From NCBI GenBank assembly GCA_035528905.1, contig DATKXU010000123.1:1-31460 (forward strand): a stretch of 31,460 nucleotides of DNA, read 5' to 3'. Positions within the stretch are counted from its first letter, which is position 1. Each line of letters begins with the position of its first letter. A model generated the notes under the pieces. It was given only the letters and a program-made list of their open reading frames with translations. It did no database searches and was not told the origin of the DNA. Shown in pieces: positions 7,271-15,823 of the stretch. The translations under genes were made by a program, and so were the position numbers. This DNA is from DATKXU01 sp035528905. Its GTDB lineage: Bacteria; Armatimonadota; UBA5829; DTJY01.

Positions 7271-8223
7271 CTGCTCTCAGCCCGAGAAGAGAAGGAATCG
7301 CGGGCGGAGCGGGAAAGCCGGCGGATTTCGGTGCAGAAGTCGCGGTTCAGCAGGTATTTGAGGCCCGAGAGACTGCCGACGAAGCTGTGCCAGCCTATTG
7401 ACGCCAGACGGCGATTCATGCGGAGCATTCCCCCGCAGAGCAGACAGCCGAACTCGTAGGCGATCTTGCCGATCAGGAGCGTCCCAGCGTAGAGGTCGCC
7501 ATATCTGATCCTGGCGCACAGGACTGCCGCGGCCGAGATCGCATATCCTCTCTTCTTGCGGATCACAAGCTGCCAGTCATCCGGTTGCGCATGGAGCACG
7601 ACGGCGTCGGGCGTATGCACGATGTATCCCCCGGCCTCCATCAGCCTGTAGAACAGGTCCAGGTCGTCGCCGGCGTGCAGGGATGTTCCCACGCCGATTC
7701 GCTCGTTGAAGCCGCCGAGCATCAGCAGGTCCGACTTGCGGAAGGCCATGTTATTTCCACGACCGACAGTGACCGGATTGTGTTTGCCTCGGACGAGCCT
7801 GCGCCGGTAGTGATCGAGTGTGGAGAGTAAGGCGGCCTTTGGGCGCTCCGTATGGTCCGCCGGCCGGGTCTGGCCGCACACGCAGCTCACTCGCGAATCG
7901 GAGAACTCCCTGCTCACGGCGTCGAGCCAACCGGCGTCCACGAGGCAGTCATCGTCCGTGAAGGCGATTATCTGCCCGTGGCTAGCCCTGGACCCCGCAT
8001 TGCGCGCCTTCGTGTGTCCAACCGTGTCCAGGTGCATGTAGAGCATTGGAAAAGGCGATCCGGCCGACGCCTCGCTGACCACCTGCTCCGTGCGTCCGTT
8101 CGTGCTTTGGTCAACGACCAGTACCTCGAACGGCCTGGAGGTGCTTTCGGCTATGGAGCGCAGGCAGTTCCTGAGCGCTTTCTCCCTATTGCGAGTACAT
8201 ATGACCACAGAGACTCTGTTCAT
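7267..8223 (-). CDS. GT2-family glycosyltransferase (last gene of glycan operon)
   Basis: A 318-residue GT-A fold transferase: VSVVICTRNREKALRNCL at the start, VDQSTNGR, the metal-binding DDD at 90-92 (AFTDDDC), VGRGNNMAFRK and GDDLDLFYRLMEAGGY as the acceptor-side motif. It should add one sugar from a nucleotide sugar to a lipid-linked glycan at the inner membrane face. The open frame extends upstream to 8319, but ATG at 8223 has GGGAGGT a few bases ahead and begins exactly at the conserved first strand. It overlaps the upstream glycosyltransferase gene by 38 bases and is closely related to it in layout, suggesting an old duplication. Donor and linkage are unknown. Confidence 0.85.
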   Translation of the reverse strand: MNRVSVVICTRNREKALRNCLRSIAESTSRPFEVLVVDQSTNGRTEQVVSEASAGSPFPMLYMHLDTVGHTKARNAGSRASHGQIIAFTDDDCLVDAGWLDAVSREFSDSRVSCVCGQTRPADHTERPKAALLSTLDHYRRRLVRGKHNPVTVGRGNNMAFRKSDLLMLGGFNERIGVGTSLHAGDDLDLFYRLMEAGGYIVHTPDAVVLHAQPDDWQLVIRKKRGYAISAAAVLCARIRYGDLYAGTLLIGKIAYEFGCLLCGGMLRMNRRLASIGWHSFVGSLSGLKYLLNRDFCTEIRRLSRSARDSFSSRAESS

Positions 8224-9142
8224 TCGATCTACCTCCCGCGCCTGGATCGAGGAATACCCTGCGCGATACGTCAATCGGAACCGCCCGTGCCTTCCACATC
8301 CCCATGATGGAGTACACAATCCGATACCAGCCCAGCCGGATGTGCGTCGGCTTCCCTGTCAGAAGTCCATAGATAATATGCGCCGCCCCTGCCTTCCCCC
8401 AGCGATCGAGAAGAAGCTTGAGCGCGTACTTATCGCCGCACCTCAAATGCTTCCAGCACAGAGCGCCTGCTCCGATGCTGTAACCCCTTTCCAGCCGCCA
8501 CAAGTCTTCCCCGTGACGAAACTGCCTGTGATAGACAAGCGGCTCAGGGCTGTAGAGCGCCTTGAAGCCCGCTTTGAGGAGTCTGTAAGTGAAATCCGCG
8601 TCGTCGCAGTTTCGCAGCAAGCCGCCAGGTCCCAGGGCTTCGTCGAAGGGGCCGACGACCTCGAAGACCCGGCGGCGAAAGGCCATGTTGTTTCCGTGCC
8701 CGAGCCGCCACGGATTACAGCGGCGGCTGAATATCCGGCGCTCGGCATCCGACTTGATCGCCACCTGGCGCTCTCTCCTTCGGGCCTGCTCGTAAGGCAG
8801 AGTCCGCCCGTAGATAGCTGAGATATCCTGGTTCTCGGCGAATTCTTTGAGAATCGCCGCCGCCCAGGTCTTGTCTGGAACGCAGTCGTCATCCGTGAAG
8901 GCGACTACGTCCCCGCTGCTCTGCTGGACGCCGATGTCTCTCGCGCGCGAAAGGCCGACCGTGGCGCTGTGGATATATCGGATTCGGCGATCCACGGCGG
9001 CCAATTCCGCCGAATCCGTGCTCTGATCCACGACTACTATCTCCAGATCGGGACACGGGCTTCCGGCCATGGCTTCGAGGCATCCTCGAACCAGCTCCGG
9101 GCGGTTGCGCGTACATACCAGGGCGCTGATATTCAAAGTCAT
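8186..9142 (-). CDS. GT2-family glycosyltransferase
   Basis: A 318-residue GT-A transferase: ISALVCTRNRPELVRGCLEA, VVVDQSTDSAE, TVGLSRARDIG, DDD at 84-86 (AFTDDDC), LGHGNNMAFRRRVF and NCDDADFTYRLLKAG. The frame is open to 9253, but ATG at 9142 matches the domain start and its A overlaps the stop of the ABC ATPase gene (ATGA, 9139-9142), so translation is probably coupled. GGAGG touches this ATG directly, which is too close to serve it well; TTG two codons further in would have ideal spacing. Role as for its neighbour: one sugar transfer step in assembly of an exported polysaccharide. Confidence 0.85.
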   Translation of the reverse strand: MTLNISALVCTRNRPELVRGCLEAMAGSPCPDLEIVVVDQSTDSAELAAVDRRIRYIHSATVGLSRARDIGVQQSSGDVVAFTDDDCVPDKTWAAAILKEFAENQDISAIYGRTLPYEQARRRERQVAIKSDAERRIFSRRCNPWRLGHGNNMAFRRRVFEVVGPFDEALGPGGLLRNCDDADFTYRLLKAGFKALYSPEPLVYHRQFRHGEDLWRLERGYSIGAGALCWKHLRCGDKYALKLLLDRWGKAGAAHIIYGLLTGKPTHIRLGWYRIVYSIMGMWKARAVPIDVSRRVFLDPGAGGRSNEQSLCGHMYSQ

Positions 9143-9906
9143 CCTCCAATGGGGAGTTCCGTCTCGTAGTGACTGAGATATTGATCGCAGACTTCGTGAA
9201 TCGGCCCATCCGCTTTGGCAATCCCGTCGTGCAGCCATATGCCTCTGGTGCACAGCCGCCGGACTGCGTCAATATCGTGGCTCACGATCACGATTGTCCT
9301 GCCTCTGGATACCAACTCATCGAGGCGGGCGAAGCACTTCCGCCGGAAGCCTTCGTCCCCGACCGCCAGAATTTCATCAATCAGGAATATGTCGGGATCC
9401 GCGCTCATCGCCACCGCGAAGCCTAGTCTGGCCTTCATCCCAGAGGAGTAATACCGCAGGGGCGTGTCCATGAAACCTTCCAGTTCCGCGAAGCCCTCGA
9501 TCTCTGGGAGAATGGCCCGCAGGTATCTCTCCGAGAGGCCAAGGATTGCTCCGTCCACGAAGACATTCTCGCGGCCCGTCAAGTCCTCGTGGAAGCCGGT
9601 GCCTATGTCCAGAAGCGTGCCGGTGCTGCCGCGACTGATCACTCTGCCCGTGGTCGGCTGGAGTATCCCGGCCATGAGCTTCAGCAGTGTGGACTTGCCC
9701 GATCCGTTGCAGCCGAGGACGGCGACGGTTTCTCCCTGGCTGATTTCCAGGTTGATCTCGCGGAGCACGGTTCGCCACTCGCGGGGGTTGCGCTTCCCGC
9801 GCATGAGCTCGATCAGCTCGCGCCTCAGCCAGCGATTGCCGTAGTCGTAGGCTCTGAACCTCTTTGAGACACCGTGCATGCTTATTGCGGCCATAGTCTG
9901 CACCAT
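9139..9906 (-). CDS. wzt: Wzt/TagH-type polysaccharide ABC exporter ATPase
   Basis: A 255-residue nucleotide-binding subunit for export of a lipid-linked glycan. Walker A is GCNGSGKST (65-73). The family-specific signature YYSSGMKARLGFAVA replaces LSGGQ, and Walker B is DIFLIDEILAVGDE. LLDIGTGFHEDLTGRENVF is typical of Wzt/TagH/RfbE proteins. It ends soon after the switch histidine (VSHDIDAVR), so it lacks the C-terminal carbohydrate-binding domain of long Wzt. Export therefore probably does not depend on recognition of a capped chain end. It lies 3 bases behind the permease gene and should work with it at the inner membrane. Confidence 0.9.
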   Translation of the reverse strand: MVQTMAAISMHGVSKRFRAYDYGNRWLRRELIELMRGKRNPREWRTVLREINLEISQGETVAVLGCNGSGKSTLLKLMAGILQPTTGRVISRGSTGTLLDIGTGFHEDLTGRENVFVDGAILGLSERYLRAILPEIEGFAELEGFMDTPLRYYSSGMKARLGFAVAMSADPDIFLIDEILAVGDEGFRRKCFARLDELVSRGRTIVIVSHDIDAVRRLCTRGIWLHDGIAKADGPIHEVCDQYLSHYETELPIGG

Positions 9907-9909
9907 TCG

Positions 9910-10686
9910 TCAGAGTAGCTCGGCGAAGTCCTTCTTGTACTTGTTGAAGAACAGCCAGCCCAGTATGAAAACGCCGAATGCCGCCGCTGCGGCGATGGCC
10001 AGCGTCGTCAAAGGCGGGAAGTTGCCGCTGTACAGCGGCTCGCGGAAGCACCCGGCGATGTGCACCATCGGATTCAGCTTGTAGAGTGTCTGAAACCGCT
10101 CCGGAACCAGGGAAATCGGGTAGAACACCGGCGTCAGGTAAAGCCAGGCGGTGGCGACGATGCTCGCTATGTACTGCGTGTCTCGATAGAAGACATAGGC
10201 AACCGAGAAGAAGAGCGCGACTCCCGCCACGAAAAGGAAATGGAGCGCCATCACCAGCGGGACGACGAGCAATCCAGGCAACAGCGGAAGTCCAAAGGCC
10301 GCCAACAGCCCGACGAAGATGAGCATCTCCAGGCAGAAGTCCGTGAAGGCCGAGAGCATCCCGCTGAAGATGAGCGACTCTGCCGGAAACGCCGCCCGGT
10401 TCAGCAGGTAGCCGTTCTGATAGGGAAGCGGAGACACGCCCAGCAGACACCTGGTCAAGAAGTTCCAGGGAAGCAGCGCGGACACAAGGAACACCGGGTA
10501 TCGGGGGATGCCTATCCGCACGACCAGCGAGAAGAAGAACGTGTATATGCCGATCATGATGAGCGGGTTCAGGAGCGACCAGAGGAATCCCAGCGCCGAG
10601 CGCTCGTACCTCAGCTTGAGATCACGGACGGCGAGCTGCTTTACGAGGTTCCCGCGTCGCACGACTTCCGCAGCCAGGATACTCAT
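9910..10686 (-). CDS. wzm: Wzm/TagG-type ABC-2 permease
   Basis: A 258-residue ABC-2 membrane protein. The N-terminal cytoplasmic helix carries RRGNLVKQLAVRDLKLRYERSALG-type residues, where the LKLRYERSALGFLW stretch is diagnostic for polysaccharide exporters. About six hydrophobic helices follow (including IGIYTFFFSLVV, LLAAFGLPLLPGLLVVPLV, LFFSVAYVFYRD), ending in a short basic tail. YLTPVFYPISLVP and LNPMVHIAGCFREPLY are further family marks. It pairs with the ATPase encoded 3 bases downstream. Its ATG overlaps the upstream gene stop by four bases. Confidence 0.9.
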   Translation of the reverse strand: MSILAAEVVRRGNLVKQLAVRDLKLRYERSALGFLWSLLNPLIMIGIYTFFFSLVVRIGIPRYPVFLVSALLPWNFLTRCLLGVSPLPYQNGYLLNRAAFPAESLIFSGMLSAFTDFCLEMLIFVGLLAAFGLPLLPGLLVVPLVMALHFLFVAGVALFFSVAYVFYRDTQYIASIVATAWLYLTPVFYPISLVPERFQTLYKLNPMVHIAGCFREPLYSGNFPPLTTLAIAAAAAFGVFILGWLFFNKYKKDFAELL

Positions 10687-12866
10687 GCCGCGCCTTCTTC
10701 CTGTGGTCTTCCGATGATTCCGCGCCTGATTCCGCGAGCCGCCGCGACTGCCTCGGCTATTGCAAATGACAGCGGCCAGTCAATGGAGCCGCGAGCGCAC
10801 CTCAGGAGCTTCCGCGCCCGAGGTCGCAGCAGCTTGCTCAATATCCTCAACGACCGAAGTCTCCCGGTATGAGAGGAAACCAGGGTCTCCGAAAGGATTT
10901 GGTGGACCAGGTATGAATGCTCTGCCGACATGCTGCGGACGTCGGCCATAGATACCGGCGGATCGCGCCAGATTATGGCATGCGGCTCATATACAACTTT
11001 CTCGCACTTGTGGAGCAGGGCTTGCAGAATCCTCAGCGCGACCTCCTCATATCTGTGCGACGAGCCCGCGAGTGATTCCCAAACCAGATCGAGAGCGCAT
11101 TTGCTCACCACGAGGCGGTGACACGCGGCGTTGAACTCGCTCAGCACGTAAGCCGGCCTTAGCCGATCCGTCAGGCAACTGAATTCCCAGCTCCTCACCC
11201 GGTCGAAGCCTGCGAGCGCCTGATAGAGCTCCTCAGCCCGGCTTTGGACGCCGCGCAGGATTACCGGCGTGACGACACAGGCGACCTCTGGATCCGCAAA
11301 GTGCCGGAATACGGTGTTCGCCCAACCCGGATCAACTCGGTCGGACGGCTTCAGCAGCGCGATGAAGTCGCCCGGACAGGCGGACAGCGCCGCCTTCAGC
11401 TTGGGACGGAGACAGCCTCCTTCGGTCTCGAGGCAGACGAGCCGATCCGGGCCGAATGTTGAGCTTTCGGGAGACGCCGGGTCGCCCTCGTTTGAGAGGG
11501 TCACCGCCGAAACGGGTTGGGAATCCCTGCAGCCGTCGCCGGAGAACGCCGGGTGTCCGTCTTGGCTCAAAATCGTCCCCAGGTGCTCGCTGAGTTCCCG
11601 CCATGCAGCGCAATCGCTCTTGCTCAGAGAGATGTGCGAGCCGTCGGAGACAGCCAGGGAGCGCCATATCGGCCAGCACGCCTGCCTGGATATGCATTCT
11701 GCGATCTCTGCGCTCGAGATGGAGTCGCCGCCGGACTCGCACGGCGCTTCGACCCAGCCGACAATAGAACCTTCGACCCGTGGGACCAGGAATAGCCTGT
11801 CGTACGCATCCAGCTCGCCGATCAGGGCCTGCCCCGATAGGACGTCAACCTCCTCTACGCGGACTCTGTGCCGGGGCCAGTCTGCGCGATCCTGCCATCG
11901 GCGCAAGAAGTCATCGAACTGCCGGACTCCGCCCAGTGCTGACAGCACACCGAGCAGGTAGGCGAGATGATGGCTCAGCCGCCACCGCCTCAGCCACCGG
12001 TCTTCCCAAAGCCGATCCAGGCGTTTCTCAAAGTAACCGCCCATCAGCGACACGATTCCCATGGGATTCAAAGGAAAGCAAAGAGCGAGCGCATGGAGCC
12101 CCGCTCGAAACGAAGGTGTGTTCCGGCAATACCGGCGGATCGGCAGCGTCCAGAACACCTCCGGGTGCTTCTGCGCGAAGTACACGTCCGCTCGTCCCCA
12201 TGTATACCATTTCCGCAGTACCGATCGCGGCCTGTTGACGGGATAGTGGTACACCAGCGCGTCTTTCGCGAATCGTATCTGCACGCCCGACTTTAGCAGG
12301 CGGACGCCGAGCTCGTAGTCCTCGCGTCCATCCTTCTTGAACGCCTCATCGAAGCCGCCGACGGCCTCGAAATCAGCCCGGTTCAGCGAGAGATTGCCGG
12401 TAAGGCAGTCGGCGTAGGTGAACGTGTGAGCCGGGTCCGCGAGCGCCTTGAAGCGCACATTCCACCAGTCCCGGATGAAGAAATCAATCGGATTGACGGG
12501 CATCTCGGGGGCATACGGGTAGGGACCGACGACGGCGAGCCGTCTTCCCGAAGCATGCGATCTCACATGGGCTTCGAGCGCCCCAGGGCGCGGCACAACG
12601 TCATCATCCATGAAAATGAGGTAATCGCCCTCGGCTTGAGCCGCGCCTGCATTTCGCGCGGCCGCCGCACCCAGCCCCGGCACTTCCACAATCTTCAACG
12701 GCCTGCGGAGGTGACGGGCTTCCAGGGCTTCGCGAGTGCTGTCTGTGCAGCCGTCGAGGACGAAAACGATCTCCACCGGCACGGAACACTCCGCTGAATC
12801 GAGCGCCTCCGCCAGTCTCACTGCACACCGCGCCCTGTTATGTGTGGGTACTATGACGCTGAGCAC
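10683..12866 (-). CDS. Large GT2-family protein with a second, degenerate GT-like region
   Basis: A 727-residue protein. Residues 1-330 form a normal GT2 transferase: LSVIVPTHNRARCAVRL, GLGAAAARNAGAAQAEGDY, DDD at 87-89, LTGNLSLNRADFEAVGGFDE and REDYELGVRLLKSG. Residues about 470-700 look like another GT-A core (KAALSACPGDFIALL, PGWANTVFRHFADPEVACVV, YEEVALRILQALLHKCEKVVY), but where a DDD should stand it reads KPSDRVD, so this half is probably not catalytic as a metal-dependent transferase. The linker (340-470) is of low similarity to anything recognised. It overlaps the genes on both sides (29 bases and 4 bases). It could be bifunctional, or the second half could be a scaffold. Confidence 0.75.
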   Translation of the reverse strand: MLSVIVPTHNRARCAVRLAEALDSAECSVPVEIVFVLDGCTDSTREALEARHLRRPLKIVEVPGLGAAAARNAGAAQAEGDYLIFMDDDVVPRPGALEAHVRSHASGRRLAVVGPYPYAPEMPVNPIDFFIRDWWNVRFKALADPAHTFTYADCLTGNLSLNRADFEAVGGFDEAFKKDGREDYELGVRLLKSGVQIRFAKDALVYHYPVNRPRSVLRKWYTWGRADVYFAQKHPEVFWTLPIRRYCRNTPSFRAGLHALALCFPLNPMGIVSLMGGYFEKRLDRLWEDRWLRRWRLSHHLAYLLGVLSALGGVRQFDDFLRRWQDRADWPRHRVRVEEVDVLSGQALIGELDAYDRLFLVPRVEGSIVGWVEAPCESGGDSISSAEIAECISRQACWPIWRSLAVSDGSHISLSKSDCAAWRELSEHLGTILSQDGHPAFSGDGCRDSQPVSAVTLSNEGDPASPESSTFGPDRLVCLETEGGCLRPKLKAALSACPGDFIALLKPSDRVDPGWANTVFRHFADPEVACVVTPVILRGVQSRAEELYQALAGFDRVRSWEFSCLTDRLRPAYVLSEFNAACHRLVVSKCALDLVWESLAGSSHRYEEVALRILQALLHKCEKVVYEPHAIIWRDPPVSMADVRSMSAEHSYLVHQILSETLVSSHTGRLRSLRILSKLLRPRARKLLRCARGSIDWPLSFAIAEAVAAARGIRRGIIGRPQEEGAA

Positions 12867-14175
12867 TCTCTTGCCTCTTGACCTCGCCGGCCCGCCTTGC
12901 CAGGATTGCGCTTACAAGGCGGGGGAAGCTGCCGTTCCTCTCCGGCTCTTGCATCGAGCGATTCAGGCGGCCTCGCCTCTCGAGTCCCCGCTGGAGCCGA
13001 ATGCGAGACACGTATGACTTGGCCTTGAGATATGCGATCGGCCCGCTGAACGCACCCAGGAGCTCTCCAAGGGTCATAGACCACGGCTGTGGACCTCTGC
13101 CCGTCATTCCGAGGGCCAGATTCCTGAGGTGATGGCCCTTGAACCACGAGCCGCCGACGGACAGCGCGCCGAAGTCGTGATGCTCGACGAGGCATTTAGT
13201 CAGGAACGCATACACGGCGGCGCTGTAACCCGCCAGTTGATTCTGCAGCTCGTCCATTCCCCGGCGATGGCGATGCCAGGCAATAGCGCGCGGCTCATAG
13301 CAAACCTTGTAACCATGCCGCAGTATCCTGTAGAACATGTCCGTGTCGCCGCCCGCTTTGGCCGGCGTGCCGCAGTCCAGGGCCTCGTCGAAACCGCCGA
13401 GCTGCCGCAGCACCGCCGTCCTGAACGCCATGTTTGCCCCGGCGCCGACTTTGCCCGCCGCTGGAGGAGGAAGGTTGAATCTGTCGAATACCTTGCGCTC
13501 GTAACCGCGACGCATGCCGCCAGTGGAGTACCGTTCGAACAATTCCTGTGCCTCGGTCTCCAGCTCGAAGGGCATTGTAAGCCCGGTGACGCAGGCGACG
13601 GCCTCATCGTCCTTGAAAGCCCGCACGATGCTGTTTAGCCACATCCTGTCAACCACAACATCGTCGTCCGCGAAGGCAACGAAGTCCGCCTGCGCCTCTC
13701 TCAGCCCCGCATTTCGGGCGAAGTCCAGCCCCCGCTTCTCTTCCCTGACATATCGAGCGCCGCGATCGAGCGCAATCCCGCGCGTTTCGTCACATTTAGA
13801 CCCGTTGTCCACCACGATCGTCGTTTTGTGATGATAGACGGCTTCTGAGAGCGATCTCAGGCACCTTTCAAGGTCCTCCGGCCTGTCGCTCGTGCACACA
13901 ACTATGTCAACCGCAGGCAAATCCTCAGAGGAGGCCTTGTCCCCGGAGTTCATCTTCCTTTCGAGCCATAGCTGTACAATGCGGTCGGAGAAGCGTTCTG
14001 CGATCTGATCCCTGATGTAATAGGAGCTTACCGTGCCGCCGTATGTCTTGATCGTCAAATCCCCCAGGGGAACGCCGAAAAGCGTAACCAGCGCCGTCAC
14101 CCGTGAATACGGAGGCGGCACCTGTATGCTCGGTATGCCGTCCGCAAGCTCTATTCGTTGGACTAAGGTTGCCAC
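12838..14175 (-). CDS. GT2-family glycosyltransferase with N-terminal extension (first gene of glycan operon)
   Basis: A 445-residue protein. An 85-residue N-terminal extension (RVTALVTLFGVPLGDLTIKTY) is of a kind seen before many GT2 domains in polysaccharide loci. The GT-A domain follows: VDIVVCTSDRPEDLERCLRS, VVDNGS, GLDFARNAGLREAQADF, DDD at 170-172, VGAGANMAFRTAVL and GGDTDMFYRILRHGY. The tail is basic. GTG at 14175 is the likely start, with GGAGAG about 10 bases before it; that site lies next to the hairpin CCGCTG/CAGCGG (14188-14205). It heads an operon running to 7267 with every junction overlapping or nearly so, apart from the 3-base wzm-wzt gap. Confidence 0.82.
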   Translation of the reverse strand: MATLVQRIELADGIPSIQVPPPYSRVTALVTLFGVPLGDLTIKTYGGTVSSYYIRDQIAERFSDRIVQLWLERKMNSGDKASSEDLPAVDIVVCTSDRPEDLERCLRSLSEAVYHHKTTIVVDNGSKCDETRGIALDRGARYVREEKRGLDFARNAGLREAQADFVAFADDDVVVDRMWLNSIVRAFKDDEAVACVTGLTMPFELETEAQELFERYSTGGMRRGYERKVFDRFNLPPPAAGKVGAGANMAFRTAVLRQLGGFDEALDCGTPAKAGGDTDMFYRILRHGYKVCYEPRAIAWHRHRRGMDELQNQLAGYSAAVYAFLTKCLVEHHDFGALSVGGSWFKGHHLRNLALGMTGRGPQPWSMTLGELLGAFSGPIAYLKAKSYVSRIRLQRGLERRGRLNRSMQEPERNGSFPRLVSAILARRAGEVKRQESAQRHSTHT

Positions 14176-14318
14176 AGATTGATCTCTCCGCTGAATACCC
14201 AGCGGCCCAGCATGGGCAGATTGATGGAAGGGATGAAGTTCAGCGCTACTGATGATACCCTGTACGCCCGCATGTTACACGTGAGGAATCGGCACGTCCA
14301 ACACGCGCGTTCCAGCCC

Positions 14319-14347
14319 TTGCCTGGAGCGCCAAGGTCTGCTACAAT
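14319..14347 (+). promoter_or_regulatory. Promoter of the DUF6485 gene
   Basis: TTGCCT (14319-14324) and TACAAT (14342-14347) are 17 bases apart on the plus strand, placing the transcript start near 14354 and the GGAGGT ribosome site about 17 bases later. No clear promoter was found for the divergent glycan operon in the same spacer (14176-14387). Confidence 0.55.
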
Positions 14348-14387
14348 CATTGCTGCTAGTGGTAGATGAAGGAGGTCGTGGAGATAG

Positions 14388-14582
14388 ATGGCGTGCCCCA
14401 ATATCGAGAGCAACACGAGTTTCTGCAACTGCACCTACCCCGGGTGTCCCAGAAAGGGCAATTGCTGCGAGTGCCTGCAGTATCACCTGAGGAACAACCA
14501 GCTCCCGGCGTGCGTATTCCCGGATAACGTGGAGAAGACCTGGGACCGCTCGTTCAGGAGGTTCGCACAGATTTATAAGTAG
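14388..14582 (+). CDS. DUF6485 family small cysteine-rich protein
   Basis: A 64-residue soluble protein beginning MACPNIESNTSFCNCTYPG and continuing GCPRKGNCCECLQYHLRNN and LPACVFPDNVEKTWDRSF. It has eight cysteines, seven of them in a tight cluster (positions 13-28), then Cys42, suggesting bound zinc or an iron-sulphur cluster. Homologues are short proteins of unknown role in anaerobes and uncultured bacteria; the DUF number is from memory. The start is supported by GGAGGT at 14371 and GGAG at 14380. It is a single gene behind its own promoter, divergent from the glycan operon. Confidence 0.8.
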   Translation: MACPNIESNTSFCNCTYPGCPRKGNCCECLQYHLRNNQLPACVFPDNVEKTWDRSFRRFAQIYK

Positions 14583-14588
14583 CCAGTC

Positions 14589-14614
14589 GCCGGTCCGCTG
14601 CAGGCGGATCCGGC
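14589..14614 (+). repeat. GC-rich hairpin just after the DUF6485 gene
   Basis: GCCGGTCCGC and GCGGATCCGGC pair with one bulge, 6 bases past the DUF6485 stop. No U-tract follows directly (GGCTAAGGCG), so termination here would be weak. It resembles the core of the repeat at 4604-4660. The rest of 14615-14736 shows a GC-rich stretch and then a pyrimidine-rich run, with no recognisable gene. Confidence 0.45.
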
Positions 14615-14736
14615 TAAGGCGTGAGGCGGAGAATCCTACGGTTCGGGTTCGACGCGGGACGTTGCGCATTTCCGGCCCGGCCGATTCGGCGGCATCTGTT
14701 TTCCCCTTTTCTTACTCTTCTAACCTTCGCGTTGGC

Positions 14737-15744
14737 TCAACTCGCGTGGCTGAAGAACCGGGCGAGCTCGTCGCGGGGGAAGGCGGGGAGGTCTTCGAAG
14801 CCCTGCGGGGTACGGATTTTGAGGCCGTGCTCGCGCGGCGTCATCTTCCCGATCGCAGATGCGCGGATTTCCGCTTGGGCGAAGGCTTCCAAGAGGCGCG
14901 GTGTGTCCGACGGCGAGGTGGTGAGGACAAGGCAGCCGGATGCGATCAGACCGAGCGGGTCGAGCTTCAGCTCACGGCAGAGCGCCTCGGTCTCCGGCAG
15001 GACGGGAATGTCCTCCAGCCGAACCTCCAGGCCGAGGCCGGATGCCTCCGCGATCTCCAACAGCCCGGTCGCGAGCCCGCCCTCGGTCGGGTCGTGCATC
15101 GCGGTCACCGGTATGGCGTTCGCTGCAACGCGGGCATCCCTGACTACGCTCACGCCGGGGTCGAACAGGAAGTTCGCCGCCCGCTTCAGGAATCGCTTCG
15201 TGAAGCCGAGACCCCTCAGACGTTCGCCTGCCTCACGGGCGAGGATGCACGTGCCCTCAATCGCAATCCCCTTGGTGATGAGGATGTCGTCGCCCGGCTT
15301 TGCGCCGCTGCCCGTCACCAGTCGGGAGCGGTCCGTCTCGCCGAGCATACAGCCGACGACGATGGGACGATTGAGGTCATGGGTGATCTCCATGTGGCCG
15401 CCCACAAGGCTGATGTCGAGTTCCCCGCAGGCGCGGAGCATCTGGTCGAATAGGCCTTCCGCCTGAGCAGGAGAAGTTTCCGCCGGGAGGAGTATCGTCG
15501 CCATGAACCATTTCGGATCGGCGCCCATGACGGCGATATCGTTCGCATTGATGTTGACCGCATACCAGCCGATCAGGTCGGTGGCGAAGGTGATCGGGTC
15601 GGTCTTGGCGATCAGCAGCCGCTCGCCGTAGTCCATTACCGCCGCGTCAATCCCGATTCCCGGCCCGACGACTACTCGCTCGTCCAGCGTTACTTTCGAG
15701 AGCAGTTTCGCCAGCAGGTTGATTGGCAGCTTCCCGATGTCCAC
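14737..15744 (-). CDS. HypE/AIR-synthase-like protein, stand-alone
   Basis: A 335-residue protein of the PurM/HypE/SelD/ThiL superfamily, which bind ATP across a dimer. The N-terminal domain shows GPGIGIDAAVMDYG, IAKTDPITFATDLIGWYAV and NINANDIAVMGADPKWF; the glycine-rich GGHMEITHDLNRPIV and the C-terminal HDPTEGGLATGLLEIAEASG are the HypE-like signatures. True HypE ends in a cysteine that is carbamoylated and dehydrated for NiFe-hydrogenase; this protein ends FFSHAS and has no hyp genes beside it, so it should not be called HypE. Its reaction is unknown. GTG at 15744 has GGAG 8 bases upstream. Confidence 0.8.
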   Translation of the reverse strand: MDIGKLPINLLAKLLSKVTLDERVVVGPGIGIDAAVMDYGERLLIAKTDPITFATDLIGWYAVNINANDIAVMGADPKWFMATILLPAETSPAQAEGLFDQMLRACGELDISLVGGHMEITHDLNRPIVVGCMLGETDRSRLVTGSGAKPGDDILITKGIAIEGTCILAREAGERLRGLGFTKRFLKRAANFLFDPGVSVVRDARVAANAIPVTAMHDPTEGGLATGLLEIAEASGLGLEVRLEDIPVLPETEALCRELKLDPLGLIASGCLVLTTSPSDTPRLLEAFAQAEIRASAIGKMTPREHGLKIRTPQGFEDLPAFPRDELARFFSHAS

Positions 15745-15788
15745 GTGTTATCTCCGACGCCCGGGGGGACCTGCCGGGCGCACAAGAC

Positions 15789-15794
15789 ATTATA
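15789..15794 (-). promoter_or_regulatory. TATAAT -10 box upstream of the AIR-synthase-like gene
   Basis: A perfect TATAAT reads on the minus strand about 45 bases before the GTG start. The -35 region at the right distance (around GATGCAT) is poor, so strength is uncertain. Confidence 0.45.
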
Positions 15795-15823
15795 CCTCGA
15801 AATCGCCGGGGATGCATCGGGAA

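Noticed and set aside
14163..14669. Minus-strand open frame of 168 codons upstream of the glycan operon
   Set aside because: It overlaps the DUF6485 gene and its promoter in antisense and has no domain.
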